Source: Myxococcus xanthus (lineage in GTDB: Bacteria; Myxococcota; Myxococcia; Myxococcales; Myxococcaceae). Taken from it: a DNA stretch of 64,000 bases. The stretch spans positions 1 through 64,000 of the forward strand of contig NZ_JABFNS010000015.1 in assembly GCF_013116825.1 (NCBI RefSeq). Direction: 5' to 3'. The number at the start of each line of letters is the position of its first letter. Positions within the stretch are counted from its first letter, which is position 1. Of the stretch, positions 38,739 to 48,265 are shown in pieces. Below the pieces are notes generated by a model. That model was given only the letters and a program-made list of their open reading frames with translations. It was not told the origin of the DNA and ran no database searches. The translations under genes and the position numbers were made by a program.

Positions 38739-41072
38739 TCATGGCGACAGGTGGCCCAATCCGATGGGCGCGGCGAGGCAGGTGTCCGGTACTCCAAACG
38801 CGTTCACCAGCGCCACCGCGTCCGGGCGGAGCTCGGCGCACAGCCGCGTCACCTCCTTGCGGATGGCCTTCACCTTGGCGCCCTCCAGCCACCCGTGCTC
38901 CTGGAACCAGCCGTTGGCGGACTCCAGGCAGGACAGGCCGTAGAGGTCGCACAGGCGCCCCAGCACCGTCTTCAACCCGGGGTCCTTCACGTCGGCCACG
39001 CCCTTGAGGAACTGCTCCAGCACCAGCCGCTCCACGTGGGCGTGCGCCAGCTCCAGCAGGTGGACCTGGACCTGGTTGAAGGCCTCGAAGGCCTCCACGC
39101 CCGCGCTCAGCCGCTTGCGCAGGCGCCGCGACACGGTGGCCAGCAGCTCGTCTTCACGGAAGCGCAGCGCGCGCAGGTGGTAGTCGTTGTCGCGCAGGTG
39201 GTCGCTGCCGGTGCGCCGCGCGGCGAAGGGGTTGCGGTCCACCACGGCGGTGGCCCGGTCCGCCAGCAGCTTCAGCACGGCGAAGACACGGTCGTCCTCG
39301 AAGCGCTGCCGGTAGCCGGTGAGCAGGCCCTTGGCGACCAGCTGCATCAGCACCGTGTTGTCACCCTCGAAGGTGGTGAACACGTCCGTGTCCGCCTTGA
39401 GCGCCGCCAGCCGGTTGGCTTCGAGGTAGCCCTGGCCGCCGCACGCCTCGCGCGCCTCCTGGAGGACGGACGTGGTGTGCCAGGTGCTGTAGGCCTTGAG
39501 GCCGGCCGCCAGCGACTCCACCTCGCGCGCGTCCTCCTCGGTGCGCCGCACGTAGCGCTCGACGAGGTGTTCGAGCGCGAAGTCCAGGGCGTACGTCTTG
39601 GCCAGGGGCACGAGCAGGCGCCGCTGGTGGGCCTGGTGGTCCAGCAGACGGAACTCCTGGTCGCCCGCGGGACCGAACTGGCGCCGCAGGTCGCCGTAGC
39701 GCACGGCGATGGTGAGGCCGCTCTTGGCCGCGCTCAGCGCCGCGGTGGCCACGCTCACCCGGCCCGCCACCAGCGTGCCCAGCATGGTGAAGAAGCGCTT
39801 GGAGTCGCCGGTGATGGCGCTGGTGTATTCACCCTGCGCGTTCACCTGTCCGAAGCGGTCCAGCAGGTTCTCCCGCGGGACGCGGACGTGCTCGAACCAG
39901 ATGCGGCCGTTGTCCACGCCATTGAGGCCCATCTTCTCGCCGCAGTCCTCGATGCGAATCCCGGGCAGCACCCTCCCAGCCGGGTCGCGCAGCGGCACCA
40001 GCAGCGCATGGACGCCCAGCGCCCGGCCGCCGACCTCGAGCTGCGCGAACACGGTGGCGATGCGCCCGTGCCGCGCGGCGTTGCCAATCCACTCCTTGCG
40101 CGCCGTCTCCGTCGGCGTGTGCACCACGAACTCGCCAGCCTCCGCGTCGTAGCGGGCCACCGTCTCCACGTCCCGGACGTTGGAGCCGTGGCCCAGCTCG
40201 CTCATGGCGAAGCAGCCGGGCAGCTCCAGCGAGGCCACCTGGGGCAGGTACTTCCGGTGGTGCTCCTCGGTGCCGAGGAAGAGGATGCTGGCGCCGAAGA
40301 GGCCGAAGTGGACGCCGGCCTTGATGACGAGGCTCAGGTCGAAATAGGCCAGCGTCTCGAAGGCGGTCACGAAGGCGCCCAGGTCCGCGCTCGTCTCATT
40401 GTTCTTGGGGAAGGCGATGCGCCCCAGCCCCTGGTCGGCCAGGGCCTTGAGCCAGGCGAGCACCTTGTCCTGGTACTTCGCGGTGTCGCGGGTGTCCGTG
40501 TAGCGGAAGGCCGGGTCCGCCAGCCACTGCCGCACCTGGGCGCGTGTCTCCGGGTACGTCCGGTCCAGCACGGCGCGCAGCGCCTCCGGGGCGAAGGAGG
40601 TGGGCGTGCCCTCATGGGCGCGGCTGGGGGAGGCGGCGGGGACGAGCGAGCGGACGGCCTCGCTGCCGGAGACGCCCAGGGACGCCTCCAACTGCGCCAG
40701 CGCGCGCGTCAGCTCCGGCATGGGCGCGGGGAGGCCCTCGTCGCCGTTGCCCACCTGAGCGAGCCGCGCGCCCAGCTCGGCGAGGTTGTTGTGTTCGCTA
40801 TGAGACAGGCGCTCGGCGGTGCGGCGGATGTGCTCGCGCACCTGGGCCAGCTCACCGGGGCTGGGTGGCACCAGCGGGTCCAGCCAGCGCGCCAGCACGG
40901 TGTTGGCGCGCAGGTCCAGCCAGGGCTGCGCGCGGGCGGCGGAGCCCATGGCGCGAATCTCCTCCGGCGTGAGCTCCCCGTCCGTCCAGGCCACGTACAG
41001 CATGGGCACGAGCGGAGCGAGTCGGGGCAGGGACAGCAGCTCGTGGGCTGTCGGTCGGGTGTCATCCACCAT
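38739..41072 (-). CDS. Acyl-CoA oxidase/dehydrogenase with TerB-like N-terminal domain
   Basis: A 777-residue flavoenzyme. Residues about 10-75 resemble a TerB-like helical domain (PMLYVAWTDGELTPEEIRAM). From about 180 onward it is an acyl-CoA oxidase (FAMSELGHGSNVRDVET, IEDCGEKMGLNGVDN, FFTMLGTLVAGRVSVA, EACGGQGYLEANR, TTFEGDNTVLMQ), including the FEGDNTV motif that holds the catalytic Glu. It should carry out the first step of fatty-acid beta-oxidation. AGGAG lies eight bases before the ATG at 41072. An apparent extension upstream lies opposite the cardiolipin synthase gene and is not real. Confidence 0.85.
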   Translation of the reverse strand: MVDDTRPTAHELLSLPRLAPLVPMLYVAWTDGELTPEEIRAMGSAARAQPWLDLRANTVLARWLDPLVPPSPGELAQVREHIRRTAERLSHSEHNNLAELGARLAQVGNGDEGLPAPMPELTRALAQLEASLGVSGSEAVRSLVPAASPSRAHEGTPTSFAPEALRAVLDRTYPETRAQVRQWLADPAFRYTDTRDTAKYQDKVLAWLKALADQGLGRIAFPKNNETSADLGAFVTAFETLAYFDLSLVIKAGVHFGLFGASILFLGTEEHHRKYLPQVASLELPGCFAMSELGHGSNVRDVETVARYDAEAGEFVVHTPTETARKEWIGNAARHGRIATVFAQLEVGGRALGVHALLVPLRDPAGRVLPGIRIEDCGEKMGLNGVDNGRIWFEHVRVPRENLLDRFGQVNAQGEYTSAITGDSKRFFTMLGTLVAGRVSVATAALSAAKSGLTIAVRYGDLRRQFGPAGDQEFRLLDHQAHQRRLLVPLAKTYALDFALEHLVERYVRRTEEDAREVESLAAGLKAYSTWHTTSVLQEAREACGGQGYLEANRLAALKADTDVFTTFEGDNTVLMQLVAKGLLTGYRQRFEDDRVFAVLKLLADRATAVVDRNPFAARRTGSDHLRDNDYHLRALRFREDELLATVSRRLRKRLSAGVEAFEAFNQVQVHLLELAHAHVERLVLEQFLKGVADVKDPGLKTVLGRLCDLYGLSCLESANGWFQEHGWLEGAKVKAIRKEVTRLCAELRPDAVALVNAFGVPDTCLAAPIGLGHLSP

Positions 41073-41213
41073 GGTCGGCGCTCCTGGAGGCTCGAGGACG
41101 GGCGCAGTGTGGCCAGCATGCCGCCGCGCGGCAACGGGAAGCACGCGTTGGGCCCAAGGCAGGCGGGCAGGCGCGGCATTCCAAGCGGAGGGAGGCGTCC
41201 CTAGCTTGCCCGT

Positions 41214-42488
41214 ATGGATGAAATGCAGGAGCTGGAGGCGCTGATTCCCAAGCCCGGGGCGCTGGGCTTCTCGGGCAGCGCGGAGCGTGCGCGACATGAG
41301 ATGCACGGGCCCTTCACGCTGCCGCCGGGGCCGGAGGCCTTCTCCTTCGCGCTGTACCAGTCCACGGGCGTGGGGCTGATTCCCGGACACGCGCTGGAGC
41401 TGCTGGAGAACGGCGCGGTCTTCGAGCGCATGCTGGCGGACATCCGCGCCGCCCAGAGCAGCGTCCATGTCCTGGTGTACATCTGGCGGCCCTGTGAGCT
41501 GTCGGACCGTGTGGTGGAGGCGCTGGTGGAGCGCGCCCGGGCGGGCGTGGCGTGCCGCGTGGTGGTGGACCCGGTGGGCAGCGAGGAGATTCGCGGCGAC
41601 CGTGACTTCGACCAGAAGGTGGAGAAGGTGCTCACGGACGCTGGGGTGGAGGTCCACTACTTCCGGCTCCTGGCGGGCAAGGTGCTGGGCCGTCTGCTGG
41701 GGCGCAGTCACCAGAAGCTCGTCATCGTCGACGGGCGCGTTGGCTACACGGGCGGCTTCGGCATCTGGAAGGTGTGGGAAGGCGACGGCCTGAAGCCGGA
41801 CGAGTGGCGCGACACGCACATCCGCGTGGAGGGCCCCGAGGTGCGCCGGATGCAGTTGTCGTTCTCCCGTCACTGGCAGGAGTCGGGTGGCGGGTTGATT
41901 CCACCGAGCGCCTTTCCGGAAGCGGAACCCGCGGGCCCCTGCGCCGCGGGCTTCATCGACAGCGCGGGCAAGCTGGGCCTCACCGACGCGGAGCGAATGA
42001 TTCGCATCGTGATTGGCGCCGCGCGTGAGCGCATCTGGATTGCCAACGCGTACTTCTCACCGCCCAACGCGATTCTGGAGCAGTTGGAGGAGAAGTGCCG
42101 TCAGGGCGTGGAGATTCGCGTCCTGGGGCCGGGGCCCAACCATGACGTGCCCATCATGAGGGCGTCCCAGCGCTCGACGTACGAGCGACTGCTGGCCGCG
42201 GGCGTGCGCATCTGGGAGTACCAGCCGTCGATGCTGCACTCGAAGACGCTGCTCGTGGACGACTGGCTCGCCGTGGTGGGCTCCACCAACATGGACTCGC
42301 TGTCGCTCAACAAGCTGAAGGAGGGCTCGCTCGTCATCCACGACGCGTCCTTCGTCCGCAAGCTGGCGCGGTGCTGGGCCAGGGACCTGCGGCACTCGAA
42401 GGAAATCACGCTGGAGAATGGGGGCCGCACCAATCCCTGGCGGCGGCTGGCCCGCCGGGCGACGCAGCTCGTGGGACAGGACCGGTAG
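41214..42488 (+). CDS. Phospholipase D-family cardiolipin synthase (ClsB-like)
   Basis: A 424-residue protein with two PLD HKD motifs: HQKLVIVDGRVGYTGG near residue 165 and HSKTLLVDDWLAVVGSTNMD near 342. It has no N-terminal membrane helices, which is ClsB-like. It would join two phospholipids into cardiolipin or otherwise exchange headgroups. The 3' end of this gene, covering its last 16 codons, is duplicated 10.5 kb downstream (see direct repeats). The gene itself is intact. Confidence 0.88.
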   Translation: MDEMQELEALIPKPGALGFSGSAERARHEMHGPFTLPPGPEAFSFALYQSTGVGLIPGHALELLENGAVFERMLADIRAAQSSVHVLVYIWRPCELSDRVVEALVERARAGVACRVVVDPVGSEEIRGDRDFDQKVEKVLTDAGVEVHYFRLLAGKVLGRLLGRSHQKLVIVDGRVGYTGGFGIWKVWEGDGLKPDEWRDTHIRVEGPEVRRMQLSFSRHWQESGGGLIPPSAFPEAEPAGPCAAGFIDSAGKLGLTDAERMIRIVIGAARERIWIANAYFSPPNAILEQLEEKCRQGVEIRVLGPGPNHDVPIMRASQRSTYERLLAAGVRIWEYQPSMLHSKTLLVDDWLAVVGSTNMDSLSLNKLKEGSLVIHDASFVRKLARCWARDLRHSKEITLENGGRTNPWRRLARRATQLVGQDR

Positions 42489-42490
42489 CG
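42442..42490 (+). repeat. 49-bp direct repeat, left copy (cls 3' end)
   Basis: The last 47 bases of the cardiolipin synthase gene plus two bases are repeated in the same orientation at 52980-53028 with one mismatch. The bases outside the repeat differ. The two copies bound a segment of about 10.5 kb, like attachment-site or recombination duplications at island edges. Confidence 0.85.
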
Positions 42491-42542
42491 AGGGGAACAG
42501 CCGCCGGTTGAGCTCCCCTCGCTGGCCCTGAGTCCGCGTGCC

Positions 42543-44111
42543 CTACTTGCCCTTGGCGAGAATCGCACCGAGGCTGGGGTCGAACCAGGCGACGCGGTTG
42601 GGCCCCACGGCAAGGCTCGTGATGTTGCCGTACCTGACGGCAAACGCTAGCGCCCACTGGCTCCCTCCTACCGGGAGCCGGAGGATGTCGTATGGACTCA
42701 GGTTCTCCGCGATGAAGAGGTCCGTTCCGTCGCTGGCGATACCCGTGGTGGAGTTCGACGAATTCCAGAAGGATGAAGCAGGGCCGCCGGGCTTGGCTGC
42801 CTTCACGATGGTGCCGCCCGGCACCATCCAGTAGAGATGATGACCATCCACTGCAAGGGGGCCAGCCAGGGCCGTCGTATAGAGAATGGCAGGCGTGCCG
42901 CCCTGGACCGGCATGTGGAGGATGGAGCCTCCCTGGGTCCAGAAGAGTTCCGCGCCATCCGTGACGAGCTGGCCAATCCCCGATAGCCCCGAGGCCAGGG
43001 AGGTGATGCTCCCGCCATTGACGGGCATCTTGAAGATGGTCGTGCCGTTCTCGACCCAGTAGACAAACGTGGCATCCGTGGTCACGGCGCTCGGGTTTTC
43101 GCGGCCGGAGGCGAGCACCTGCGCTCTACCCGTGGAGAGCGACGCCTTCATCACCTGGCCGTCGGTTCGTTTCTCGACCCAGTACACGCTCGTGGTGTCC
43201 GCGGCCATGCCCGCCACATCCGTTCGCCCGTCGATGACCACGTGCTCCGTGCCAGGCGCCATCACGGTATCTGGGCCGGCCTGGTAGCTGGCGGTGAGGG
43301 CATTCGACGACAGCGCAGCGCCGTGAACGCGGAACTCGGAGATCGAGCCCTTGAAGAATGGATCCGCGGAATAGGCGGAACGACCCAACCACGCATTCGC
43401 GAGCGTGCCCAGGCTCGCCGGAGTGAGCGCGGTAGGGGTGGTGGTCTGAGCCACCTGCACGCCGTCGATGTACAGGCGGTTGACCCTCGCGACGCTGTCC
43501 ATGGTCACTGCGACGTGCGTGAGCGCGCCCATTGGGAACTTGATCGCACTGGTGGCCTGCTCCTCTCCACTGATGGCCGGGCTGAAGATGCTGAAGCGTG
43601 GCGTATTGACCGCCGGCCCCGAATCGAAGCCACCATTGCGCGGGGTGAGAACCAGGGACTTGTACCAAACGCCATCGTTGAAGTCGAAGATGCGCGCCCA
43701 CGTCTGCCCCGAGGCGGAATCCCACTTCACCCACGCCTCGAAGGTCGCATCCTGGAGGCTGGCGAGGGTCCCGGTGATGGGCAGGTTCACATAGGCCCCC
43801 GCTCCGTTCAGAATCACCTCGCCATTGACGGTCGTGGCACCCCCCTCGAGCGTGGCATGCGCCGCGCTCACCGAGTCGGTCCCGCCGGCGGTGAAGCTGT
43901 AGCGGTGGAGGAGGCTCGAGCCGCCCATCGTCAGGCCCGCACGCGAACTGCTCAACGCGTCTTGCTCGAGCTGGAGTTGCTGCTCGGGCGTGCACCCCAC
44001 CAGACCGAGGACTCCCGCCAACATGGCGGAGACCTTCGTGGCCTGGCGGAGTGCGTCCCACCCTCCGCGCGGCTTGGAGTTTCGTGAGCTGAATTCGGAC
44101 ATGGTTCTCAT
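42543..44111 (-). CDS. LamG-type lectin plus beta-propeller lipoprotein
   Basis: A 522-residue lipoprotein (lipobox LVGC, about 40 residues in). Residues about 65-290 are a concanavalin-A/LamG jelly roll (LLHRYSFTAGGTDSVSAAHATL, ATFEAWVKWDS, HVAVTMDSVARVNRLYIDGVQV, FFKGSISEFRVHGAALS). The rest is a repeated YWV/LYW propeller (VYWVEKRTDG, VYWVENGTTIFKMPVNGG, LYWMVPGGTIV). It probably binds carbohydrate at the cell surface. Start at 44111; ATG 44102 or GTG 44120 are alternatives. It sits at the left edge of the island, transcribed away from the kinase, with a sigma-54 promoter upstream. Confidence 0.78.
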   Translation of the reverse strand: MRTMSEFSSRNSKPRGGWDALRQATKVSAMLAGVLGLVGCTPEQQLQLEQDALSSSRAGLTMGGSSLLHRYSFTAGGTDSVSAAHATLEGGATTVNGEVILNGAGAYVNLPITGTLASLQDATFEAWVKWDSASGQTWARIFDFNDGVWYKSLVLTPRNGGFDSGPAVNTPRFSIFSPAISGEEQATSAIKFPMGALTHVAVTMDSVARVNRLYIDGVQVAQTTTPTALTPASLGTLANAWLGRSAYSADPFFKGSISEFRVHGAALSSNALTASYQAGPDTVMAPGTEHVVIDGRTDVAGMAADTTSVYWVEKRTDGQVMKASLSTGRAQVLASGRENPSAVTTDATFVYWVENGTTIFKMPVNGGSITSLASGLSGIGQLVTDGAELFWTQGGSILHMPVQGGTPAILYTTALAGPLAVDGHHLYWMVPGGTIVKAAKPGGPASSFWNSSNSTTGIASDGTDLFIAENLSPYDILRLPVGGSQWALAFAVRYGNITSLAVGPNRVAWFDPSLGAILAKGK

Positions 44112-44149
44112 GGCTTTCACCTGAAGAGGGGCGAGGGAGCGGCAATGCG

Positions 44150-44197
44150 TGGTGGAATCACCAGGCGCGAGTCTGTGTTTGCACCTCTCGTGCCCAC
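44150..44197 (-). promoter_or_regulatory. Sigma-54 promoter of the LamG lipoprotein gene
   Basis: On the minus strand GGGCACG-N4-GTGCA has GG (44194-44193) and GC (44182-44181) exactly ten bases apart. Two consensus bases deviate. The predicted start is about 44169, 58 bases before the gene. The new RNA begins close to a small hairpin, TGGTG-ATTC-CACCA (44163-44150). Confidence 0.6.
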
Positions 44198-44271
44198 TCG
44201 AGCTTCGCTTCCGAATCGGACTGCTCACGCTTCCATCAAGGGGCGTGGCGCGTCTCCGCCATCGCACGCGT

Positions 44272-44287
44272 TGGTAGGGTGATTGCG
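44272..44287 (+). promoter_or_regulatory. Possible sigma-54 promoter for the kinase gene
   Basis: TGGTAGG-N4-TTGCG has GG (44273-44274) and GC (44285-44286) ten bases apart and a perfect TTGC, but two deviations in the -24 half. The start would be about 44297, giving a 179-base leader. The tandem element then lies inside the leader, so this assignment is less certain. Confidence 0.35.
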
Positions 44288-44311
44288 CCCCAGGGGAATG
44301 TCTCGACAGTC

Positions 44312-44340
44312 CGGCGACATGCCGGCGACATGCCGCGAGC
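44312..44340. promoter_or_regulatory. Tandem GACATGCCG element (copy 1)
   Basis: GACATGCCG occurs twice, spaced by two bases, within CGGC...CGAGC, in the 364-base divergent region between the LamG gene and the kinase gene. It lies about 145-170 bases upstream of the predicted LamG transcript start. The same tandem recurs at 48266-48294. I infer a binding site for a regulator, most simply the sigma-54 activator of the island. Confidence 0.55.
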
Positions 44341-44475
44341 ACTCCTTGGCTCGAAGCGGAGCCCGTGTCTCTTCTGAGAAGAGACCTCGTGATATAGGAA
44401 CGACCGGGGAGCGCGGGGCCCTTCAACTGAGACGGCCGCTGGCTTTGCGCGCCGCTCTCTTTGAGGTGCCCATCA

Positions 44476-47400
44476 ATGAATCGTGACGATGAGACGGAGA
44501 TCTGGCTCGCGATTGACGAGGGGATCCTGTCCCGCGAGGAGGCGGCGGACCTGCTTCAGGATGCGCGACGCCTGGGACGAAGCCCGCTGAAGTTGCTTCA
44601 GGAGCGGGGCCGGGTTTCGGAAGAGACACTTGCCTCTCTGATGCGGGAGAACCTTGTCCTGGAGGAGCGCCCGTCAGGTGAGCAGCCCTCTCCCGAGCAG
44701 ACCGTTACGGTCGACCCGGTCCGGGCTGAACAGGCATTGGCCCCGGGGGACGCCGACGTCCCTGCTTTCCCGCTCCCCGGGTGGGAGCGATACCAACCCG
44801 TGCGGTTCCTGGGACAGGGCGGAATGGGTCGTGTGTTCCTGGCCTGGGATCCACGGCTGCGCCGACAGGTCGCCCTCAAGTTCGTCCGCGACGAGGAATC
44901 GCATACCCGCCGCTTCGTTTCCGAGGCCCGTGCCCAGGCCAAAGTGAAGCACGAGCGCGTATGCCAAGTGTATGAGGTGGGCCACGTCGGGGGGAAGGTC
45001 TTCATCGCCATGCAGTACATCGACGGCCAGTCGCTCAGCGCCCAGGTTCGCTCGCTCACCATCGAGCAGAAGGCACTGGTGATGCGCGAGGCTGCTCTGG
45101 GTGTTCATGCGGCCCACCGCGTCGGGCTCATCCACCGGGACATCAAGCCTTCCAACATCATGGTGGAGTCCTCCGACGACGGGACTCCCAGGCCCTATGT
45201 GATGGACTTCGGTCTTGCGCGTGAATGGAACGAGTCCGTCACGGCCAGCGGCGCTGTCTTGGGGACGCCGCACTACATGGCCCCGGAACAGGCTCGCGGA
45301 GAGGTGAGCGGGCTCGACCGCCGCGCGGATGTCTACAGCCTGGGGGCCACCCTCTACTTCCTCCTCACCGGCGAGGTCCCCATCCCTGGGGCCAATGGCC
45401 TGGAAGTGCTCAACAGCATCGCCACCGAGGAGCCGCGCGCGCCGCGCCTGCTTGCTCCAGGACTCCCGGCGGACCTGGAGGCCATTGCCCTCAAGTGTCT
45501 GGAGAAGGATCGCGACGCCCGTTACGACTCGGCGCGTGCGTTGGCGGATGACCTGGAGCGTTTCCTGGGCGGCGAGCCGGTGCTGGCACGCACGAGCTTC
45601 GCGTACTCCCTGCGCAAGCGCCTGCGCAAACACCGGCTCCTGGCCACGGTGGGCGCCGCCGCGCTGGTCACGGCGGGAGGGGCCCTCGGTTGGGGCATCC
45701 GGGCCCGCCAGGAGGCCGCCGAGCGTGAGCGAATCGTCCAGCGATTCACCGAGCTGGTGGAGGGCATCGAGTCCAGGGGCCGCTACTCCGCGCTCTCGCG
45801 GCTGCATGACATCCGGCAGGACCGCCGGGCACTCCAGGCCCAGATGGCCGAACTGGAGGCGGAGATCCAGCGCTCCGGTCCGCAGGCGCTGGGCCCTGGG
45901 CACCATGCGCTGGGGCGTGGCCACCTCGCGCTCGGAGACGAGGCGAAGGCCCTGGAGTTCTTGGAGTCCTCCTGGCGCAATGGTTTTCGCTCGCCCCGGG
46001 CCGCGTATGCGCTCGCGCTGGTGAGCGGGCGGCGCTATCAGCAGCAACTCCTGGAGGCGCAGCGGATCCGTGTGCCGGCGCTGCGGGAGGCCGCGACGCG
46101 TGAAGCGGAGCGCCTCTACCGGGATCCGGCGCTCGCGTGGTTCAAGCAGAGTGAAGGCGCTCAGGTGCCCTCGAGGGAATACGTGGCGGCGCTGGTCGCC
46201 TTCTACGAGGGCCGCTTCGATGACGCCCTGCTCCTGGCGGAGCGCGCTGCCAGCGAGCTGCCCTGGTTTCATGAGCTGCCCATGCTGCGCGGGGACGTCC
46301 ATGCGGCACAGGCTTTCAAACGCTGGAACGGGGGAGACCCCGAGGGAGCCCGAGCGAGCTTCGAAGCCGGTCGCAAGGCCTACGCCGCCGCCATCGCCAC
46401 CGCTGAAAGCGACCCCGCCGTCTACCGGTCCCTGGCCTTGCTCGAAAACGATGCGATGGTCATGGAGCTGTATGGCAGGGGGGATGTGATGCCTGCGTAC
46501 CACCGTTCCCTGGACGCGCTCTCCCGTTGTCTCACCATTGCTCCGGACGACGCCCAGTGTCTGATTCGCATGGCGCGCGCGCACCACCGCCTGGCCGAGC
46601 ACCGGCTCACCCATGGGGGCGATGGGGAGGAGCCTCTCGCGAAGGCGCTGGAGGCAGCGCGGCGTGCCCTCTTGGTGGAGCCCGGGCTTCCGGCGGCCAC
46701 ATTCAACCTGGCTCGGAGCACCTGGCTCCAAGCGCGCTATCAAATCGAGAGGGGCGAGGACCCACGCGCGCTGCTCGGAGAAGCCTCCGCGTTGTTCGCG
46801 AGCATCGGCGTGGCGCACCGGGACCGCGCCTACCACGGCGATTCAGGTCTCGTCTTCACGACGTGGGCGGACTACGAGGAGCAGCTCGGGAGGGATTCCG
46901 GGGGGAACAGGGACAAAGCCATCCGTGCCTACGAGGCGGCCATCGCCTTGGACAATCGTGTCCCCGAGGACTGGATCAACCTGGGGCGTGCGTTTTTTTC
47001 ACGGGCTTCCCGTCCACTCAATGCGGAGGCGGAGCAGGACCTGCGGCGGGCGGCGGCGGCACTCGAGGAGGCTCGGGCCCTCAACCCCCAGCATATGGCG
47101 CTGTACTTCTATGCGGGGCAGGTCGACGAGCAGTTGGCTCGGCGGCGGGGTCGTCGCGGCGAGGATCCGCGACCCGTCCTGGCGCATGCATTGGAGCAGT
47201 ATCAGCGTGGCATTGAAATCAACCGCCGGATCCCCAACTTCCATAACGGAATGGGCGTGGTGCACTTGCTGCGGGCCGAGGATTCCTGGAACCGGGGTGA
47301 GGATCCCCTGCCCGCGCTGGAGCAGGCTCGGACGTGCTTCGAACAGGCCATCGCTGTCGCGCCCGGACAGGGCTTTGCCTATGCGAACCTGGGCTCTCTC

Positions 47401-48111
47401 TTCGTCCGGCGCGCGCACTACCTGCTCGCGCTTGGCGAGTCGCCTCTTTCGAGCGTGCATGCGGCAAGGGAGGCACTGAGACAAGCCTCCGAGAGGATGC
47501 CGGGGGCCGTGTGGCTGCGGGTCCTCCTCGGCACGGTGCATGTCATCCAGGCCCGCATCGAGTCGGACCAAGGGCGAGACCCTGGGGCTGCCATCGCTCG
47601 CGCCCTGAAGGAACTCCACGCCGCGTTGGAGGTGAACTCCTTGGAGGCGGAGCCCTGGCTGCAGCTTGGCAAGGCGCAGGCCCTCCAGGCGCACTGGAGG
47701 GCACAGCGCGGGTCGTTCCAGCCCGAGGCCATGGAGGCAGCGGCGAAGTCCTTCGACAGGGCCCTCACGCTCTCTCCAGAGGACCCTGAATATCGCCTGG
47801 AGGCTGGCCGCTTCTACCGACGGTGGGCGGAACACCAGAAGCGCACGGGTCGTGAGAACGGCCCGCTCCTTTTGCGGGGCCTCGAACACGCCGAGCAAGC
47901 GCTGAAGCTCCGGCCCGACTGGGCTGCGGCCCGCGCCCTGCGGGCCGGTTTGAAGTTGGAGTGGGTTGAAGCCGAGCCCCCCGGGGACCTGTGCACCTGG
48001 AGGCGCGAAGCCCTGGATGAGCTGACCCAGGCGCTCACGCACAATTCAAACCTCTCCAACGAGTGGGGCGGTCCGCTCGCTGGCGCGCAGCGGCTTGCCG
48101 CATGCCCCTGA
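44476..48111 (+). CDS. Ser/Thr protein kinase with C-terminal TPR array
   Basis: A 1211-residue kinase. The N-terminal 95 residues are a helical region seen in some myxobacterial kinases. The kinase domain spans about 106-390, with P-loop GQGGMG (113-118), Lys135, HRD (220-222), DFG (244-246) and APE (269-271), so it should be active. One transmembrane helix (about 405-425) follows. The remaining 780 residues are mostly TPR and TPR-like repeats (ALEQYQRGIEINRRIPNFHNGMG, AYEAAIALDNRVPEDWINLG). Topology is a cytosolic kinase with a periplasmic TPR sensor. GAGGTG precedes the ATG. It is the largest gene of the island and could signal to the FHA-type activator encoded at its other end. Confidence 0.85.
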   Translation: MNRDDETEIWLAIDEGILSREEAADLLQDARRLGRSPLKLLQERGRVSEETLASLMRENLVLEERPSGEQPSPEQTVTVDPVRAEQALAPGDADVPAFPLPGWERYQPVRFLGQGGMGRVFLAWDPRLRRQVALKFVRDEESHTRRFVSEARAQAKVKHERVCQVYEVGHVGGKVFIAMQYIDGQSLSAQVRSLTIEQKALVMREAALGVHAAHRVGLIHRDIKPSNIMVESSDDGTPRPYVMDFGLAREWNESVTASGAVLGTPHYMAPEQARGEVSGLDRRADVYSLGATLYFLLTGEVPIPGANGLEVLNSIATEEPRAPRLLAPGLPADLEAIALKCLEKDRDARYDSARALADDLERFLGGEPVLARTSFAYSLRKRLRKHRLLATVGAAALVTAGGALGWGIRARQEAAERERIVQRFTELVEGIESRGRYSALSRLHDIRQDRRALQAQMAELEAEIQRSGPQALGPGHHALGRGHLALGDEAKALEFLESSWRNGFRSPRAAYALALVSGRRYQQQLLEAQRIRVPALREAATREAERLYRDPALAWFKQSEGAQVPSREYVAALVAFYEGRFDDALLLAERAASELPWFHELPMLRGDVHAAQAFKRWNGGDPEGARASFEAGRKAYAAAIATAESDPAVYRSLALLENDAMVMELYGRGDVMPAYHRSLDALSRCLTIAPDDAQCLIRMARAHHRLAEHRLTHGGDGEEPLAKALEAARRALLVEPGLPAATFNLARSTWLQARYQIERGEDPRALLGEASALFASIGVAHRDRAYHGDSGLVFTTWADYEEQLGRDSGGNRDKAIRAYEAAIALDNRVPEDWINLGRAFFSRASRPLNAEAEQDLRRAAAALEEARALNPQHMALYFYAGQVDEQLARRRGRRGEDPRPVLAHALEQYQRGIEINRRIPNFHNGMGVVHLLRAEDSWNRGEDPLPALEQARTCFEQAIAVAPGQGFAYANLGSLFVRRAHYLLALGESPLSSVHAAREALRQASERMPGAVWLRVLLGTVHVIQARIESDQGRDPGAAIARALKELHAALEVNSLEAEPWLQLGKAQALQAHWRAQRGSFQPEAMEAAAKSFDRALTLSPEDPEYRLEAGRFYRRWAEHQKRTGRENGPLLLRGLEHAEQALKLRPDWAAARALRAGLKLEWVEAEPPGDLCTWRREALDELTQALTHNSNLSNEWGGPLAGAQRLAACP

Positions 48112-48210
48112 GCCCGTGCTTGCGTCGCCCTCCGCCACGTCCGCGGCTGCCTGGCGTGAGAATGAAACGTCGTGCCGCGAGCGTGGGGCGTACCTTGGGA
48201 GCGGTGGCTA

Positions 48211-48238
48211 GGGGCTGTCCCTGATTAACGCAGCCAGA
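48211..48238. mobile_element. Solitary IS end, relic of a second IS5-type copy
   Basis: Matches the left end of the element at 49604 at 27 of 28 bases, including the preceding TA, and then diverges. No right end or transposase remains, so this is a fossil insertion. The surrounding 48112-48599 region holds otherwise only the tandem element and the sigma-54 promoter. Confidence 0.7.
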
Positions 48239-48265
48239 CCAACGATGAAAAATCGGGCCCCGAGC

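Noticed and set aside
38271-41204. A 977-codon open frame opposite the acyl-CoA oxidase
   Set aside because: His/Gln/Arg-rich shadow; the oxidase frame carries all family motifs.
44437-44456. A second GG/GC pair upstream of the kinase as a sigma-54 promoter
   Set aside because: The spacing is eleven bases rather than ten, and the boxes otherwise match poorly.
44674-46836. A 720-codon open frame opposite the Ser/Thr kinase
   Set aside because: No domain signal; the kinase motifs on the plus strand are complete.
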